Positions 40,178 to 50,158 of a stretch of 64,000 nt of DNA are shown here, one piece after another. The stretch's first letter is position 1. The number at the start of each line of letters is the position of its first letter. The stretch spans positions 62,001 through 126,000 of the forward strand of contig NZ_QOHI01000005.1 in NCBI RefSeq assembly GCF_003319095.1. Direction: 5' to 3'. This DNA comes from Blastococcus sp. TBT05-19. GTDB taxonomy: Bacteria; Actinomycetota; Actinomycetes; Mycobacteriales; Geodermatophilaceae. The notes beneath the pieces were generated by a model. That model was not told the origin of the DNA and ran no database searches. It saw only the letters and a list, made by a program, of their open reading frames with translations. The translations under genes were made by a program, and so were the position numbers.

Positions 40178-42025
40178 GTGCCGAACAGCGTCCGCGGGCC
40201 CGGCAGCGGATCCCGCGCCGTCCGGTCGACCGCGCCCGGCCGGGCCGACACCGGTCCTTTCGTCTCCCGCCGGGCACCCGGCACCCGGCGCACCCGGGGT
40301 GCGGGGCTCTCGGTGGACCAGCGGGGCCGGCGCAACCGGTGGGGGCTGGTGGTCCTCATCGCCCTGCTCGTGCTGGTCGTGGGTCGCCTCGTGGTGGTGC
40401 AGGGCATCAGCGGCAGCGCGTACGCCAGCGCCGCCGAGCAGGACCGGCTGCGCGACTACACGATCGCGGCGCTCCGCGGCCAGGTGCTCGACCGCGACGG
40501 CAACCCGCTGGCCTACACCGTGGACGCCTCCCGCGTGGTCGCCGACCCGACCGTGGTCGAGGACCCGCGCCGCACCGCGCTGGCCCTGACCACGCTGCTC
40601 GGCGTCCCGGTGCCCGAGCTGACCGAGAAGCTCTCCCGCGAGGGCCGCTACGTCGTCCTGGCCCCCCAGGTGCCGTCGGAGACCAGCGACGCCGTGCAGG
40701 AGCTCGAGCTGCCCGGCATCGTGCTCGAGGACAACCCCCAGCGGCTCTACCCGGCCGGCGCGGTCGGCGGCCAGGTCGTCGGCTTCGTCGGCCGCGAGGG
40801 CGAGGGCCTGGCCGGCATCGAGCGCACCTTCGAGGAGCAGCTCTCCGGCACCGACGGCCAGCGCATCGTGGAGGTGGGCAGCGGCGGGCACCCGATCCCC
40901 TCGGGCATCGACGAGTCGACGCCGGCCACCGACGGGCACGACGTCACCCTCACCCTCGACCAGGACCTGCAGTTCGTCACCGACCAGCGGCTGGGCGAGG
41001 CCTGCTCCGACGGCGCCACCACCCAGGCCTCCGCCGTCGTCCTGGACGCGCGCACCGGCGAGGTCGTGGCGATGGGCTCCTGCCCCGGCTACGACCCGGG
41101 CGCCTACTCGACCACCGACCCGGACCTGCTCGGCAACCCCGTGGTCTCCGACGTCTTCGAGCCGGGCTCGATCATGAAGGCCGTCACGCTCGCCGCCGCC
41201 GTGGAGGAGGGGCAGGCGACGCCGGACCGGGTCCTCTCGGTCAACGGGCACATCCAGGCCGGCGACCGCGTCGTCACCGACGCCCACGACCACGCCCCGG
41301 TCGACTGGACGGTCACCGGGATCCTCGCCAAGTCCAGCAACGTCGGCACGATCATGCTGGCGCGCGAGATCGGCGACGCGACGCTGGAGAAGTACCTGCG
41401 CGCCTTCGGCGTGGGGGAGACGACGGGCGTCGAGCTCCCCGGTGAGAGCCGCGGCATCCTCCAGGACTCCGACGAGTGGACGGCCAGCCGCGCCGCCAAC
41501 GTGCCGATCGGGCAGGGCGTCTCGGTGACCACGCTGCAGATGGCCTCGATCTACCAGACGCTGGCCAACGGCGGCGTGCGCGTGGAGCCGCGGATCGTGA
41601 AGTCGGTGACCGGCCCCGGCGGGCGGGTCACGCCGGCCCCGGAGCCGGAGAGCACCCGGGTCGTCAGCCAGGCCACCGCCGACTCGCTGGCCTACATGCT
41701 GGAGGCCGTCGTCGGCCCCGGCGGCACCGCGCCCCTGGCCCAGGTCGAGGGCTTCCGCGTGGCCGGCAAGACCGGGACGGCGCAGCGGGCCAACCCCGAG
41801 ACCGGCAGCTACGCCGGCGGTGGCTACATCACCACGTTCGTCGGGTTCGCCCCGGCCGACGACCCGCAGTACGTCGTCGCCGTCGACCTGGAGCGGCCGA
41901 CCAGCTCCGCGGAGGGCGGGCAGGTCGCCGCCCCCGTGTTCGCCGACATCATGCGCGCGGCGCTCACCGGGAAGGGCGTCGTGCCCTCCGGCACCGCGCG
42001 CCCCGATTTCGACCTCACCGGCTGA
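40178..42025 (+). CDS. ftsI: Septal peptidoglycan transpeptidase (PBP3/PbpB class)
   Basis: 615 residues from GTG 40178. Cytosolic basic tail, one membrane anchor (about 56-75), the dimerisation domain, then the transpeptidase domain with the three active site motifs: S331-IMK334 in FEPGSIMKAVT, SSN in LAKSSNVGTIM (about 386-388), and KTG in FRVAGKTGTAQR (about 530-532). It cross-links septal peptidoglycan with FtsW. Starts 3 bp after the ftsL stop. Called pbpB in mycobacteria. Confidence 0.95.
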   Translation: MPNSVRGPGSGSRAVRSTAPGRADTGPFVSRRAPGTRRTRGAGLSVDQRGRRNRWGLVVLIALLVLVVGRLVVVQGISGSAYASAAEQDRLRDYTIAALRGQVLDRDGNPLAYTVDASRVVADPTVVEDPRRTALALTTLLGVPVPELTEKLSREGRYVVLAPQVPSETSDAVQELELPGIVLEDNPQRLYPAGAVGGQVVGFVGREGEGLAGIERTFEEQLSGTDGQRIVEVGSGGHPIPSGIDESTPATDGHDVTLTLDQDLQFVTDQRLGEACSDGATTQASAVVLDARTGEVVAMGSCPGYDPGAYSTTDPDLLGNPVVSDVFEPGSIMKAVTLAAAVEEGQATPDRVLSVNGHIQAGDRVVTDAHDHAPVDWTVTGILAKSSNVGTIMLAREIGDATLEKYLRAFGVGETTGVELPGESRGILQDSDEWTASRAANVPIGQGVSVTTLQMASIYQTLANGGVRVEPRIVKSVTGPGGRVTPAPEPESTRVVSQATADSLAYMLEAVVGPGGTAPLAQVEGFRVAGKTGTAQRANPETGSYAGGGYITTFVGFAPADDPQYVVAVDLERPTSSAEGGQVAAPVFADIMRAALTGKGVVPSGTARPDFDLTG

Positions 42026-42115
42026 CGGACCCCGCTGCCCCTTCCCGCGCGCGGACGCGCGGGTCGAGCCTCCGCGTGCCGGTCCGGCACCGTCCCGCCG
42101 GTAGATTGGAGTCCC

Positions 42116-43627
42116 GTGACCACGCTGCGCCTCGCCGACCTGGCCGACCTCGTCGGCGACCCGGTCGGTCCGGCTGCCGCAGCCGCCGTCACCGGCGTCA
42201 CGCTCGCCTCGGACGAGGTCCGCCCCGGCGACCTGTACGCAGCCCTGCCCGGCGCCCGCACCCACGGGGTCCGCTACGCCGCGGACGCCGTCGAGCGCGG
42301 CGCCGTGGCGCTGCTGACCGACCCGACCGGCCGGGACGACGCCGTGGCGACCGGGCTGCCGGTGTGCGTGGTCGACGACCCGCGTGCGGTGCTGGGCGCC
42401 GTGGCCGACCGCGTGTACGGCGAGCCCAGCTCCCGGCTCACCGTCCTCGGCATCACCGGGACCAACGGGAAGACGACGACCAGCTACCTGGTCGAGGCCG
42501 GGCTCGCCGCGGCCGGTCTCTCCACCGGGCTGATCGGCACGGTCCGGACCCAGACCCGCGCCGCCGACGGCTCGGTGACCGCGCTGCCCAGCGTCCGGAC
42601 CACGCCGGAGGCGCCCGCGCTGCACGCCCTGCTGGCCGGCATGGCCGCCGACGGGGTGTCCGCGGTGGTCATGGAGGTCTCCAGCCACGCCCTCGTGATG
42701 GGCCGCGTCGGCGGCGTGCGGTTCGCCGCCGCCGGGTTCACCAACCTGGGCCGCGACCACCTCGACTTCCACGCCGACATGGAGGACTACTTCCAGGCCA
42801 AGGCGCTGCTCTTCGACGGCCGCGCCGCCGTGGAGGTGGTCGACGTCGACGACGAGCACGGCCGCCGGCTGGCCGCACGGCCCGGCCGGCGCCCGGTCAC
42901 GGTGTCCAGCACCGAGGGCACCGCCGCCGACTGGACCGCCTCCGACGTGGCCACCGCGCCGGGCGGCGGGTCCACGTTCACGCTGTCCGGCCCCGGCGGC
43001 CGCACCTGGCCGGCCCGCGTGCGGCTGCCCGGCCGGTTCAACGTGGCCAACGCGGTGCTCGCCGTCGCGCTGCTCGACGGGGTGGGGATCGCCGTGGACG
43101 ACGCCCTGACCGGGGTGGCGCAGACCGTGGTCCCCGGCCGCATGGAGCCCGTCGACGCCGGCCAGCCCTTCGTCGCGGTCGTCGACTACGCCCACACGCC
43201 CGACGCCGTCCGCACCGCCCTGGCCGCCCTCCGGCCCGACACCCCCGGACGCCTCATCACCGTGCTCGGGTGCGGCGGGGACCGGGACGCGGGCAAGCGG
43301 CCCGGGATGGGTGCGGCCGCCGCCGAGGGGAGCGACGTGCTCGTGGTGACCGACGACAACCCCCGCTCGGAGGACCCCGCCACCATCCGGGCCGCGATGC
43401 TGGCCGGGACCTCCGACGTGCCGGAGGCGCTCCGAGCGGAGATCATCGAGGTCGCCGGGCGCCGGGACGCGCTCGCCGCGGCCGTGCGGCTGGCCCGGGC
43501 GGGGGACACCCTGCTCGTCGCGGGCAAGGGGCACGAGACCGGTCAGGAGGTCGCAGGGACGGTGCACCCGTTCGACGACCGCGACGTCCTCCGCGAACTG
43601 CTCGCTGCCGCGGGGACGCCGGCATGA
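42116..43627 (+). CDS. murE: UDP-N-acetylmuramoyl-tripeptide synthetase (MurE)
   Basis: 503 residues. Adds the third stem-peptide residue to UDP-MurNAc-L-Ala-D-Glu in the cytosol. ATP loop GITGTNGKTTTSYLV (GTNGKT at 115-120), MEVSSHAL, TNLGRDHLDFH, VDYAHTPDAV, and DNPRSEDP at about 413-420; DNPR is the mark of the meso-diaminopimelate-specific enzyme. GTG 42116 is preceded by a TAGATT box at 42102-42107, so the cluster has an internal promoter here that gives a near-leaderless mRNA. Stop overlaps murF by 4 bp. Confidence 0.95.
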   Translation: MTTLRLADLADLVGDPVGPAAAAAVTGVTLASDEVRPGDLYAALPGARTHGVRYAADAVERGAVALLTDPTGRDDAVATGLPVCVVDDPRAVLGAVADRVYGEPSSRLTVLGITGTNGKTTTSYLVEAGLAAAGLSTGLIGTVRTQTRAADGSVTALPSVRTTPEAPALHALLAGMAADGVSAVVMEVSSHALVMGRVGGVRFAAAGFTNLGRDHLDFHADMEDYFQAKALLFDGRAAVEVVDVDDEHGRRLAARPGRRPVTVSSTEGTAADWTASDVATAPGGGSTFTLSGPGGRTWPARVRLPGRFNVANAVLAVALLDGVGIAVDDALTGVAQTVVPGRMEPVDAGQPFVAVVDYAHTPDAVRTALAALRPDTPGRLITVLGCGGDRDAGKRPGMGAAAAEGSDVLVVTDDNPRSEDPATIRAAMLAGTSDVPEALRAEIIEVAGRRDALAAAVRLARAGDTLLVAGKGHETGQEVAGTVHPFDDRDVLRELLAAAGTPA

Positions 43628-45015
43628 TCACCCTCACCGCGGCGGAGATCGCCGAGGCGACCGGTGGGCGCCTGGAGGGCGACCCCGGCGCGCGCGTCAC
43701 CGGTGCGGTCACCCTCGACTCGCGTGCCGTCGGCGCCGGCGACCTGTTCGTCGCCGTGCCCGGCGAGCGGGTGGACGGGCACGACTTCCTCGCCGCCGCG
43801 GCCGGTTCGGGCGCGGTCGCCGCGCTGGTCACCCGCCCCGATCCCGCGCTGCCCTGCGTGGTGGTCGAGGACCCCGTCGTCGCGCTGGGCCGGCTGGCCG
43901 CGTCCGTGCACGCGCGGCTCACCGACGGCGGTCTGCGCACCCTCGGCATCACCGGCTCCTCGGGCAAGACCTCCACCAAGGACCTCCTCGGCCAGGTGCT
44001 GGCCGCGGCCGGCCCCACGGTGAGCCCGCCCGGCTCCTACAACAACGACATCGGCCTGCCGCTGACCGTGCTCTCGGCCGACGAGGGCACCCGGTACCTG
44101 GTGCTGGAGATGGGCGCGCGCGGGCCGGGGCACATCGCCCGGCTGTGCCGCGTGGCCCGCCCGCAGATCGGCGTCGTCCTCAACGTCGGCTCGGCGCACC
44201 TCGGCGAGTTCGGCAGCGCCGAGGTCATCGCGCAGGCCAAAGGCGAGCTGGTCGAGGCGCTGCCCGAGGACGGCACCGCCGTGCTCAACGCCGACGACCC
44301 CCGGGTCATCGGCATGGCCCCGCGCACGCGGGCCCGCGTCCTGGCGACCGGCCGGGGCGCCGACGCCGACGTCCGGGCCACCGACGTCGCGCTCGACGAC
44401 TCCGCCCGCCCCCGGTTCACGCTGGTCACCGCGGGGGAGGAGCACCGGGTCGAGCTGCAGGTCGTCGGCGAGCACCAGGTGGCCAACGCGCTGTCGGCCG
44501 CCGGCGCGGCGCTGGCCGCCGGGATGGCGCCGGCCGAGGTGGCCGCCGCGCTGTCGGCCGCCGGCCCGCGCAGCCGCTGGCGCATGGAGGTCACGCGCCG
44601 GGACGACGGCGTGACGATCGTCAACGACGCCTACAACGCCAACCCCGAGTCGATGCGCGCCGCGCTCGCGGCGCTGGCCGGACTGCCCGCGGAGCGCCGC
44701 ATCGCGGTGCTGGGCGGCATGGCAGAGCTCGGCCCGGACGCCGCCGCCGAGCACGAGCGGCTCGGGCGGGACGCCGTCTCCGCGGGGGTCGACGTCGTCA
44801 TCGCCGTCGGCACCGATGCGGTAGGCATTGCAGGAGGTGCGACCGCCGCGGGGCGGCGCGCAGGAGAGGAGTCGGTGCACGTGCCGGACCGGGCCGCTGC
44901 CCTCGCGCTCCTGACGGAGGTGCTGCGCCCCGGGGACGTCGTCCTCGTGAAGGCCAGCCGCTCCTACGGCCTGGAGCTGCTCGCGGCCGACCTGCTGGGC
45001 GGTGCCGGGCAGTGA
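43624..45015 (+). CDS. murF: UDP-N-acetylmuramoyl-tripeptide-D-alanyl-D-alanine ligase
   Basis: 463 residues. Adds D-Ala-D-Ala to the UDP-MurNAc-tripeptide. Mur ligase motifs: LGITGSSGKTSTKDLL (ATP loop), GSYNNDIGLPLT, LVLEMGARGPGHI, NVGSAHLGEFGS, VNDAYNANPESM, and VLVKASRSYGLE at the C-terminus. ATG 43624 overlaps the murE stop; its stop overlaps mraY. Length is normal for the family. Confidence 0.96.
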   Translation: MITLTAAEIAEATGGRLEGDPGARVTGAVTLDSRAVGAGDLFVAVPGERVDGHDFLAAAAGSGAVAALVTRPDPALPCVVVEDPVVALGRLAASVHARLTDGGLRTLGITGSSGKTSTKDLLGQVLAAAGPTVSPPGSYNNDIGLPLTVLSADEGTRYLVLEMGARGPGHIARLCRVARPQIGVVLNVGSAHLGEFGSAEVIAQAKGELVEALPEDGTAVLNADDPRVIGMAPRTRARVLATGRGADADVRATDVALDDSARPRFTLVTAGEEHRVELQVVGEHQVANALSAAGAALAAGMAPAEVAAALSAAGPRSRWRMEVTRRDDGVTIVNDAYNANPESMRAALAALAGLPAERRIAVLGGMAELGPDAAAEHERLGRDAVSAGVDVVIAVGTDAVGIAGGATAAGRRAGEESVHVPDRAAALALLTEVLRPGDVVLVKASRSYGLELLAADLLGGAGQ

Positions 45016-46088
45016 GGAGCATCCTGGTCGCCGCCGCGGTCGGCCTCATCGTCTCCATCCTGCTCACCCCGCTGGCCATCCGGGCCTTCCGGCGGCAGGG
45101 CATGGGTCAGGAGATCCGGGACGACGGCCCCGAGAGCCACCTGTCGAAGAAGGGCACGCCCACGATGGGCGGCACCGTCATCGTCGGCGCCACGGTGCTC
45201 GGCTACGTCGGCGCCCACCTCGTGTTCGTGGGCCAGTCCGGCTGGGGCTTCACCGCCACCGGCCTGCTGCTGCTCTTCCTGCTGGTCGGCATGGGCACCG
45301 TCGGGTTCCTCGACGACTACCTCAAGATCCGGCACCGGCGCAGCCTCGGCCTGAACAAGACCGCCAAGCTGGTCGGGCAGCTGCTCATCGGCGTCACCTT
45401 CGCGGTGCTCGCGATCAACTTCCCGCGCGACGGCGTCACGCCGGCGTCCACCACCGTGTCCTACGTCCGCGACATCGCGCCGCTGGCCCTGGGCCCGATC
45501 GCCTTCGTGATCCTCGCCTACCTCTTCATCGCCGGGTTCTCCAACGCGGTGAACCTCACCGACGGGCTGGACGGGCTCGCGGCCGGTTCCTCGGCGATGG
45601 TGCTGGCCTCCTACGTGGTCATCTCGTTCTGGCAGTTCACCCACGACTGCGCCAACGAGCTGATCGAGGGCTGCTACACGGTGCGCGACCCGCTCGACAT
45701 CACGCTCATCGCGGCCTCGGGGATGGGCGCCTGCCTGGGCTTCCTGTGGTGGAACACGAGCCCGGCGCGGATCTTCATGGGCGACACCGGCTCGCTGGCC
45801 CTCGGTGGTCTGATCGCGGGGCTCGCGATCGTCACCCGCACGGAGCTGCTGCTCGTCGTCCTGGGCGGGCTCTTCGTCGCCGTCACGCTCTCGGTGGTCA
45901 TCCAGGTGGCGTTCTTCCGCGCCACCCGCCGGCGGGTCTTCCGCATGGCACCGCTGCACCACCACTTCGAGCTGGCCGGCTGGACGGAGAGCACCGTCAT
46001 CGTCCGGTTCTGGCTGGTCACCGGCATGGCGGTCGCCTTCGGGCTGGGGCTGTTCTACGCCGACTGGCTGAGCTTCGTGGGCCTGTGA
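45012..46088 (+). CDS. mraY: Phospho-N-acetylmuramoyl-pentapeptide transferase
   Basis: 358 residues, about ten membrane helices. Transfers phospho-MurNAc-pentapeptide to undecaprenyl phosphate to make lipid I. Motifs: GTPTMGGTVI, FLDDYLKIRHRRSLGLNKTAKL (DDYLK), NAVNLTDGLDGLAAG, FMGDTGSLALGG, and the MraY-specific APLHHHFELAGW. GTG 45012 overlaps the murF stop. Confidence 0.96.
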   Translation: MRSILVAAAVGLIVSILLTPLAIRAFRRQGMGQEIRDDGPESHLSKKGTPTMGGTVIVGATVLGYVGAHLVFVGQSGWGFTATGLLLLFLLVGMGTVGFLDDYLKIRHRRSLGLNKTAKLVGQLLIGVTFAVLAINFPRDGVTPASTTVSYVRDIAPLALGPIAFVILAYLFIAGFSNAVNLTDGLDGLAAGSSAMVLASYVVISFWQFTHDCANELIEGCYTVRDPLDITLIAASGMGACLGFLWWNTSPARIFMGDTGSLALGGLIAGLAIVTRTELLLVVLGGLFVAVTLSVVIQVAFFRATRRRVFRMAPLHHHFELAGWTESTVIVRFWLVTGMAVAFGLGLFYADWLSFVGL

Positions 46089-46165
46089 GCGGACAGGGGC
46101 GTGAGCATCGCAGCGAGGAACGAGCGAGGAGCGGAGCGCACCGCGGGAGCGAACCAGAGGGCACT
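46089..46165 (+). repeat. Purine-rich spacer between mraY and murD, possible interspersed repeat
   Basis: The 77-bp gap is strongly purine-rich on the plus strand and built of near-repeats such as GAACGAGCGAGGAGCGGAGC (about 46119-46138). It contrasts with the overlapping junctions of most of the cluster. From memory, similar GAGCGAGGAGCGGAGC strings occur between genes in many actinobacteria; only one copy lies in this window, so the repeat status is inference. Confidence 0.4.
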
Positions 46166-47590
46166 GTGAGCGGGGACCTGACCGGCCGCACCGTCCTCGT
46201 CGCCGGACTCGGCGTCTCCGGGGTCGCGGCCGCCCGCGTGCTGCTCGACCAGCAGGCCCGCGTCCTGCTCACCGACGCCGCGCAGGTGCCGGCCGTCGCC
46301 GAGCTGACCGCCGCCGGCGCCACGTGGCTTGGCGCGGTCGACCGGGCACCCGCGGAGGTCGACCTCGTCGTCACCTCGCCCGGCTGGCGGCCGGACAACC
46401 CGCTGCTGGCCGACGCCGCTGCGCGGGGCATCGAGGTCGTGGGGGAGCCCGAGCTCGCCTGGCGGCTGCGCATCCCCGGCCCCGACGGCACGCCCGCGCC
46501 GTGGCTGGCCGTCACCGGCACCAACGGCAAGACCACCACGGTGACGATGCTCGAGGCGATCCTGCTCGCGGCCGGCCGCCGCGCGGTGGCGGCCGGCAAC
46601 GTCGGCCGCCCGCTGGTCGAGGTGGTCACCGCCCGCGCCGACGACGGCAGCCCCGCCTTCGACGCGGTCGCCGTGGAGCTCTCCAGCTTCCAGCTGCACT
46701 GGTCCTCGACGCTGGCGCCGGCCGCCGCGGCGGTGCTCAACGTGGCCGACGACCACACCGACTGGCACGGTTCCTTCCCGGCCTACCGCGACGCCAAGGC
46801 CCGCATCATCGAGCGCTCGCCGGTCGCTGTCGCCGATGCCGGGGACCCGGTCGCCGCGCGCCTGGTCGAGGGGCATGCCCGGCCGGTCACCGTGACGCTC
46901 GGCGAGCCGGCGCCCGGCCAGCTCGGAGTGCGCTCCGGTGCCCTGGTGGACAGGGCCTTCGCCGACGACCCCGCGGGCGAGGTGATGCTCCAGCGCTCGG
47001 AGCTCCAGGTACCCGGACCGCACAACACGGTCAACGCGCTCGCCGCGGCCGCGCTGGCCCGGGCGCTCGGCGTGCCGTCCGAGGCGGTCGCCCGCGGGCT
47101 GGCCGGCTTCCGCGGCGGCGCCCACCGCAACGTCCTCGTCGCCACGGTCGACGGCGTGGACTACGTCGACGACAGCAAGGCGACGAACCCGCACGCCGCC
47201 GGGGCCTCGCTGGCCGCCTACCCGCGGGTGGTCTGGATCGCCGGTGGCCTGCTCAAGGGCGCCGACGTCGACCCGCTGGTCGCGGCGGTGGGCCCCCGGC
47301 TGGCCGGCGTGGTGCTGCTCGGCCGCGACCGGGACCAGATCGCCCGGTCGATGGCGCGACACGCGCCGTCGGTGCCCGTCGTCGAGGTGGCCAGCGGCGA
47401 CGATGGCCGGATGGACGCCGCCCGGCCCGACCCCGCGGCGACGATGGCCGCCGTCGTCGCCGCGGCCGCGGAGCTGGCCCGCCCCGGCGACACCGTCCTG
47501 CTGGCGCCGGCCGCGGCCTCCATGGACGTCTTCCGCGACTACCACCACCGCGGCGAGGCCTTCGCCGACGCGGTGCGGGCCCTGGGGTGA
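46166..47590 (+). CDS. murD: UDP-N-acetylmuramoyl-L-alanine-D-glutamate ligase
   Basis: 474 residues from GTG 46166. Adds D-Glu to UDP-MurNAc-L-Ala. Motifs: VLVAGLGVSGVAAARVL (N-terminal Rossmann), VVTSPGWRPDNPLL, WLAVTGTNGKTTTVTML (ATP loop), GNVGRPLVEV, VAVELSSFQLH, NVADDHTDWHG, DDSKATNPHAA and APAAASMDVFRDYHHRGEAF. It is the one mur gene in the cluster not joined to its upstream neighbour by an overlap. Confidence 0.96.
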   Translation: MSGDLTGRTVLVAGLGVSGVAAARVLLDQQARVLLTDAAQVPAVAELTAAGATWLGAVDRAPAEVDLVVTSPGWRPDNPLLADAAARGIEVVGEPELAWRLRIPGPDGTPAPWLAVTGTNGKTTTVTMLEAILLAAGRRAVAAGNVGRPLVEVVTARADDGSPAFDAVAVELSSFQLHWSSTLAPAAAAVLNVADDHTDWHGSFPAYRDAKARIIERSPVAVADAGDPVAARLVEGHARPVTVTLGEPAPGQLGVRSGALVDRAFADDPAGEVMLQRSELQVPGPHNTVNALAAAALARALGVPSEAVARGLAGFRGGAHRNVLVATVDGVDYVDDSKATNPHAAGASLAAYPRVVWIAGGLLKGADVDPLVAAVGPRLAGVVLLGRDRDQIARSMARHAPSVPVVEVASGDDGRMDAARPDPAATMAAVVAAAAELARPGDTVLLAPAAASMDVFRDYHHRGEAFADAVRALG

Positions 47591-47594
47591 GCTG

Positions 47595-49061
47595 ATGACC
47601 AGCACCGAGGCCCGCCCGCGCTCCCCGCGCACCGACCGGGGTGGCTCCCGCGCTCCGCGGCCGACGCGACCCACCCGTCGCTGGACCGGTCCCGCCTGGC
47701 TCGACGGGCCCATGACCAGCGCCCACCTGGTGCTCGGCTCGGCCGGCCTGCTGCTGCTCATCGGCCTGGTCATGGTGTTCAGCGCGTCGGCGATCGAGGC
47801 CGCGCTGGACGACCAGCCGGCCTGGGCGCCCGGCGTCAAGCAGCTGGTCCTGGCCTGCGTCGGCGTGGGCGCGATGGTGGTCGGCATGCGCCTGCCGGTC
47901 GGCCTGGTCCGCCGGCACGCGCCGAAGGCCCTCGTCGTCGTCTTCGCGCTCCTGCTGCTGGTGCTGATCCCCGGCATCGGGATCCAGCGCAACGGCGCCC
48001 GGCAGTGGATCCCGCTGGGCGTCACCGACTTCCAGCCCTCGGAGCTGGGCAAGCTCGTCTTCGCGCTGTGGGGCGCGCACATGCTGGCGCTGCGCGAGCG
48101 CTACATGACCACCCGGGCGCTGCTGGTGCCGGTGCTGCCGGTGTTCGGCGTCCTCTCGCTGCTGCTCATCCTCGAGCCCGACTTCGGCGGCGTCGTCAGC
48201 CTCGGCCTGGTCCTGGTCGGCCTGCTGTGGGCCGGCGGGCTGCCCATGCGCTGGTTCGGCGCGTTCGCCGCCGTCGGCGCCGTCCTCGTCGGCCTGGCGG
48301 TGGTCGTGGCTCCCTACCGGATGGAGCGCATCACCGCGTTCCTCGACCCGTTCGCCGACCCCACGAACACCGGCTTCCAGGCCATCCGCGGCTTCTACGC
48401 GCTGGCCACCGGCGGGTTCTGGGGCGTGGGGCTGGGCAACAGCGCGATGAAGTGGAACATCCTCCCCGAGGCGGAGTCGGACTACATCTTCGCGATCATC
48501 GGCGAGGAACTGGGTTTCCTCGGCTGCCTGGTGGTGGTCACCCTGTACGGCGTGCTCGCCTACGCCGGCTTCCGGATCGCGCGGAACTCCGCCGACCGGT
48601 TCGTCCAGCTGGCCAGCGTCGCCATCACCGTGTGGCTCATCGGCCAGGCGACCATGAACATGGGCTACGTGGTGGGGATGCTGCCGGTGACCGGTGTGAC
48701 GCTGCCGCTGATCTCGGCCGGCGGCACGTCGCTGATCCTCACGCTGTTCATCGTGGGGTTGCTCGTCCGGTTCGCCTGCTCCGAGCCCGCCGCCGTCGAG
48801 CACCTCCGCACCGCCGACCGGAGCCGGCTGGCCCGGCTGCTGATGCCGGCGCCGTCGTCGGCCGTCGACCCGCTGCCGCCGCGGCGGTTCCCCGACGAGC
48901 CGGCCGCCGGGCAGCCAGTGGTCGGTGGGGCGCGCACCGTCGTGCACGCCCGGGGGACGGCGGCCCGCCGCTCCCCGGCCCGCTCCGAGACCGCCCGGCG
49001 CGAGGGATCGAGCCGGACCGGTGCACCCGCGCCGCGCCGGCGACCGGGTGGGAACCGGTGA
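47595..49061 (+). CDS. ftsW: Septal peptidoglycan glycosyltransferase (SEDS family)
   Basis: 488 residues. Basic cytosolic tail, then about ten membrane helices of the SEDS fold. Conserved: [71 protein letters not shown] and [19 protein letters not shown]. The catalytic Asp of the family lies in the extracellular loop. Long, disordered C-terminal tail. It polymerises lipid II together with FtsI. Starts 4 bp after murD; its stop overlaps murG. Confidence 0.95.
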   Translation: MTSTEARPRSPRTDRGGSRAPRPTRPTRRWTGPAWLDGPMTSAHLVLGSAGLLLLIGLVMVFSASAIEAALDDQPAWAPGVKQLVLACVGVGAMVVGMRLPVGLVRRHAPKALVVVFALLLLVLIPGIGIQRNGARQWIPLGVTDFQPSELGKLVFALWGAHMLALRERYMTTRALLVPVLPVFGVLSLLLILEPDFGGVVSLGLVLVGLLWAGGLPMRWFGAFAAVGAVLVGLAVVVAPYRMERITAFLDPFADPTNTGFQAIRGFYALATGGFWGVGLGNSAMKWNILPEAESDYIFAIIGEELGFLGCLVVVTLYGVLAYAGFRIARNSADRFVQLASVAITVWLIGQATMNMGYVVGMLPVTGVTLPLISAGGTSLILTLFIVGLLVRFACSEPAAVEHLRTADRSRLARLLMPAPSSAVDPLPPRRFPDEPAAGQPVVGGARTVVHARGTAARRSPARSETARREGSSRTGAPAPRRRPGGNR

Positions 49062-50158
49062 GCGGCCCGCTCTCGGTCGTGCTGGCCGGCGGTGGCACCG
49101 CCGGGCACATCGAGCCGATGCTCTCCCTCGCCGACGCCCTGCGCCGCCGCGGTGGGCCCGACCTGCGGATCACCTGCCTGGGCACCGCGCGCGGTCTGGA
49201 GACCCGGCTGGTCCCCGCGCGCGGCTACGACCTGCGGCTCATCCCGCCGGTGCCGCTGCCGCGCCGGCCGACCCCGGACCTGCTCCGGGTGCCCGGCCGC
49301 GTGCTCCGCTCGGTGGCCGAGACCCGGGCGGTGCTCGACGAGGTCGCGGCCGACGTCGTCGTGGGCTTCGGCGGCTACGTGGCGCTGCCGGCCTACCTCG
49401 CCGCACGCAGGGCGAAGGTGCCGGTCGTGGTGCACGAGCAGAACGCGCTGCCCGGGCTGGCCAACCGCATCGGCGCGCGGCTCGCCGCCCGCGTCGCGGT
49501 CACCGTGCCCGGCACCCCGCTGCACCGCGGCGAGCACGTCGGCATGCCGCTGCGCCGCAGCATCTCCACCCTCGACCGCGCGGGCCTGCGGGCCGAGGCG
49601 CGGGAGGCGTTCGGCCTGGACGCCGACCGGCCGACGCTGCTGGTCTTCGGCGGCTCGCAGGGCGCCCGCACGCTCAACCTGGCCGCCGTCGCGGCTGCCG
49701 ACGCCCTGACCGAGGCGGGGGTGCAGGTGCTGCACGCCCGCGGGCCGAAGAACACCGGCGTCGTCGTGCCCGAGCGGCCCGCCGGCCGCGCGCCCTACGT
49801 CGTCGTCGACTACCTGGAGCGCATGGACCTCGCCTACGCGGCCGCGGACCTCGCGCTCTGCCGCTCCGGCGCGGTGACCGTGGCCGAGCTGTCGGCCGTC
49901 GGGCTGCCCGCGGCCTTCGTCCCGCTGCCCATCGGCAACGGCGAGCAGCGCCGCAACGCGCTGCCGGTGATCGAGGCCGGCGGCGGGCTGCTGGTGGAGG
50001 ACGCCGACCTCGACCCCGGGTGGATCACCGGCACCCTGCTGCCGCTGCTCACCGATCCCGCCGCGCTGGCCGGGCTGGCCCGGCACGCCGCCGCGGCCGG
50101 GGTGCCCGACGCCGACGAGCGCCTGGCTGACATCGTCTGCGGGGTGACGACCTCGTGA
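49058..50158 (+). CDS. murG: UDP-N-acetylglucosamine-lipid I GlcNAc transferase
   Basis: 366 residues, GT-B fold family 28 enzyme making lipid II on the inner membrane face. Motifs: [16 protein letters not shown] (G-loop 1), [16 protein letters not shown] (G-loop 2), [28 protein letters not shown] (G-loop 3), and [18 protein letters not shown] for the UDP-GlcNAc site. GTG 49058 overlaps the ftsW stop by 4 bp. Stop overlaps the murC GTG. Confidence 0.96.
   Translation: MSGPLSVVLAGGGTAGHIEPMLSLADALRRRGGPDLRITCLGTARGLETRLVPARGYDLRLIPPVPLPRRPTPDLLRVPGRVLRSVAETRAVLDEVAADVVVGFGGYVALPAYLAARRAKVPVVVHEQNALPGLANRIGARLAARVAVTVPGTPLHRGEHVGMPLRRSISTLDRAGLRAEAREAFGLDADRPTLLVFGGSQGARTLNLAAVAAADALTEAGVQVLHARGPKNTGVVVPERPAGRAPYVVVDYLERMDLAYAAADLALCRSGAVTVAELSAVGLPAAFVPLPIGNGEQRRNALPVIEAGGGLLVEDADLDPGWITGTLLPLLTDPAALAGLARHAAAAGVPDADERLADIVCGVTTS

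Noticed and set aside
39101-43567. A 1,488-codon open frame on the minus strand across rsmH to murE
   Set aside because: It is the antisense shadow of well-recognised dcw genes in very GC-rich DNA; its protein has no family pattern and is made of Gly/Arg/His/Ala-rich low-complexity sequence.
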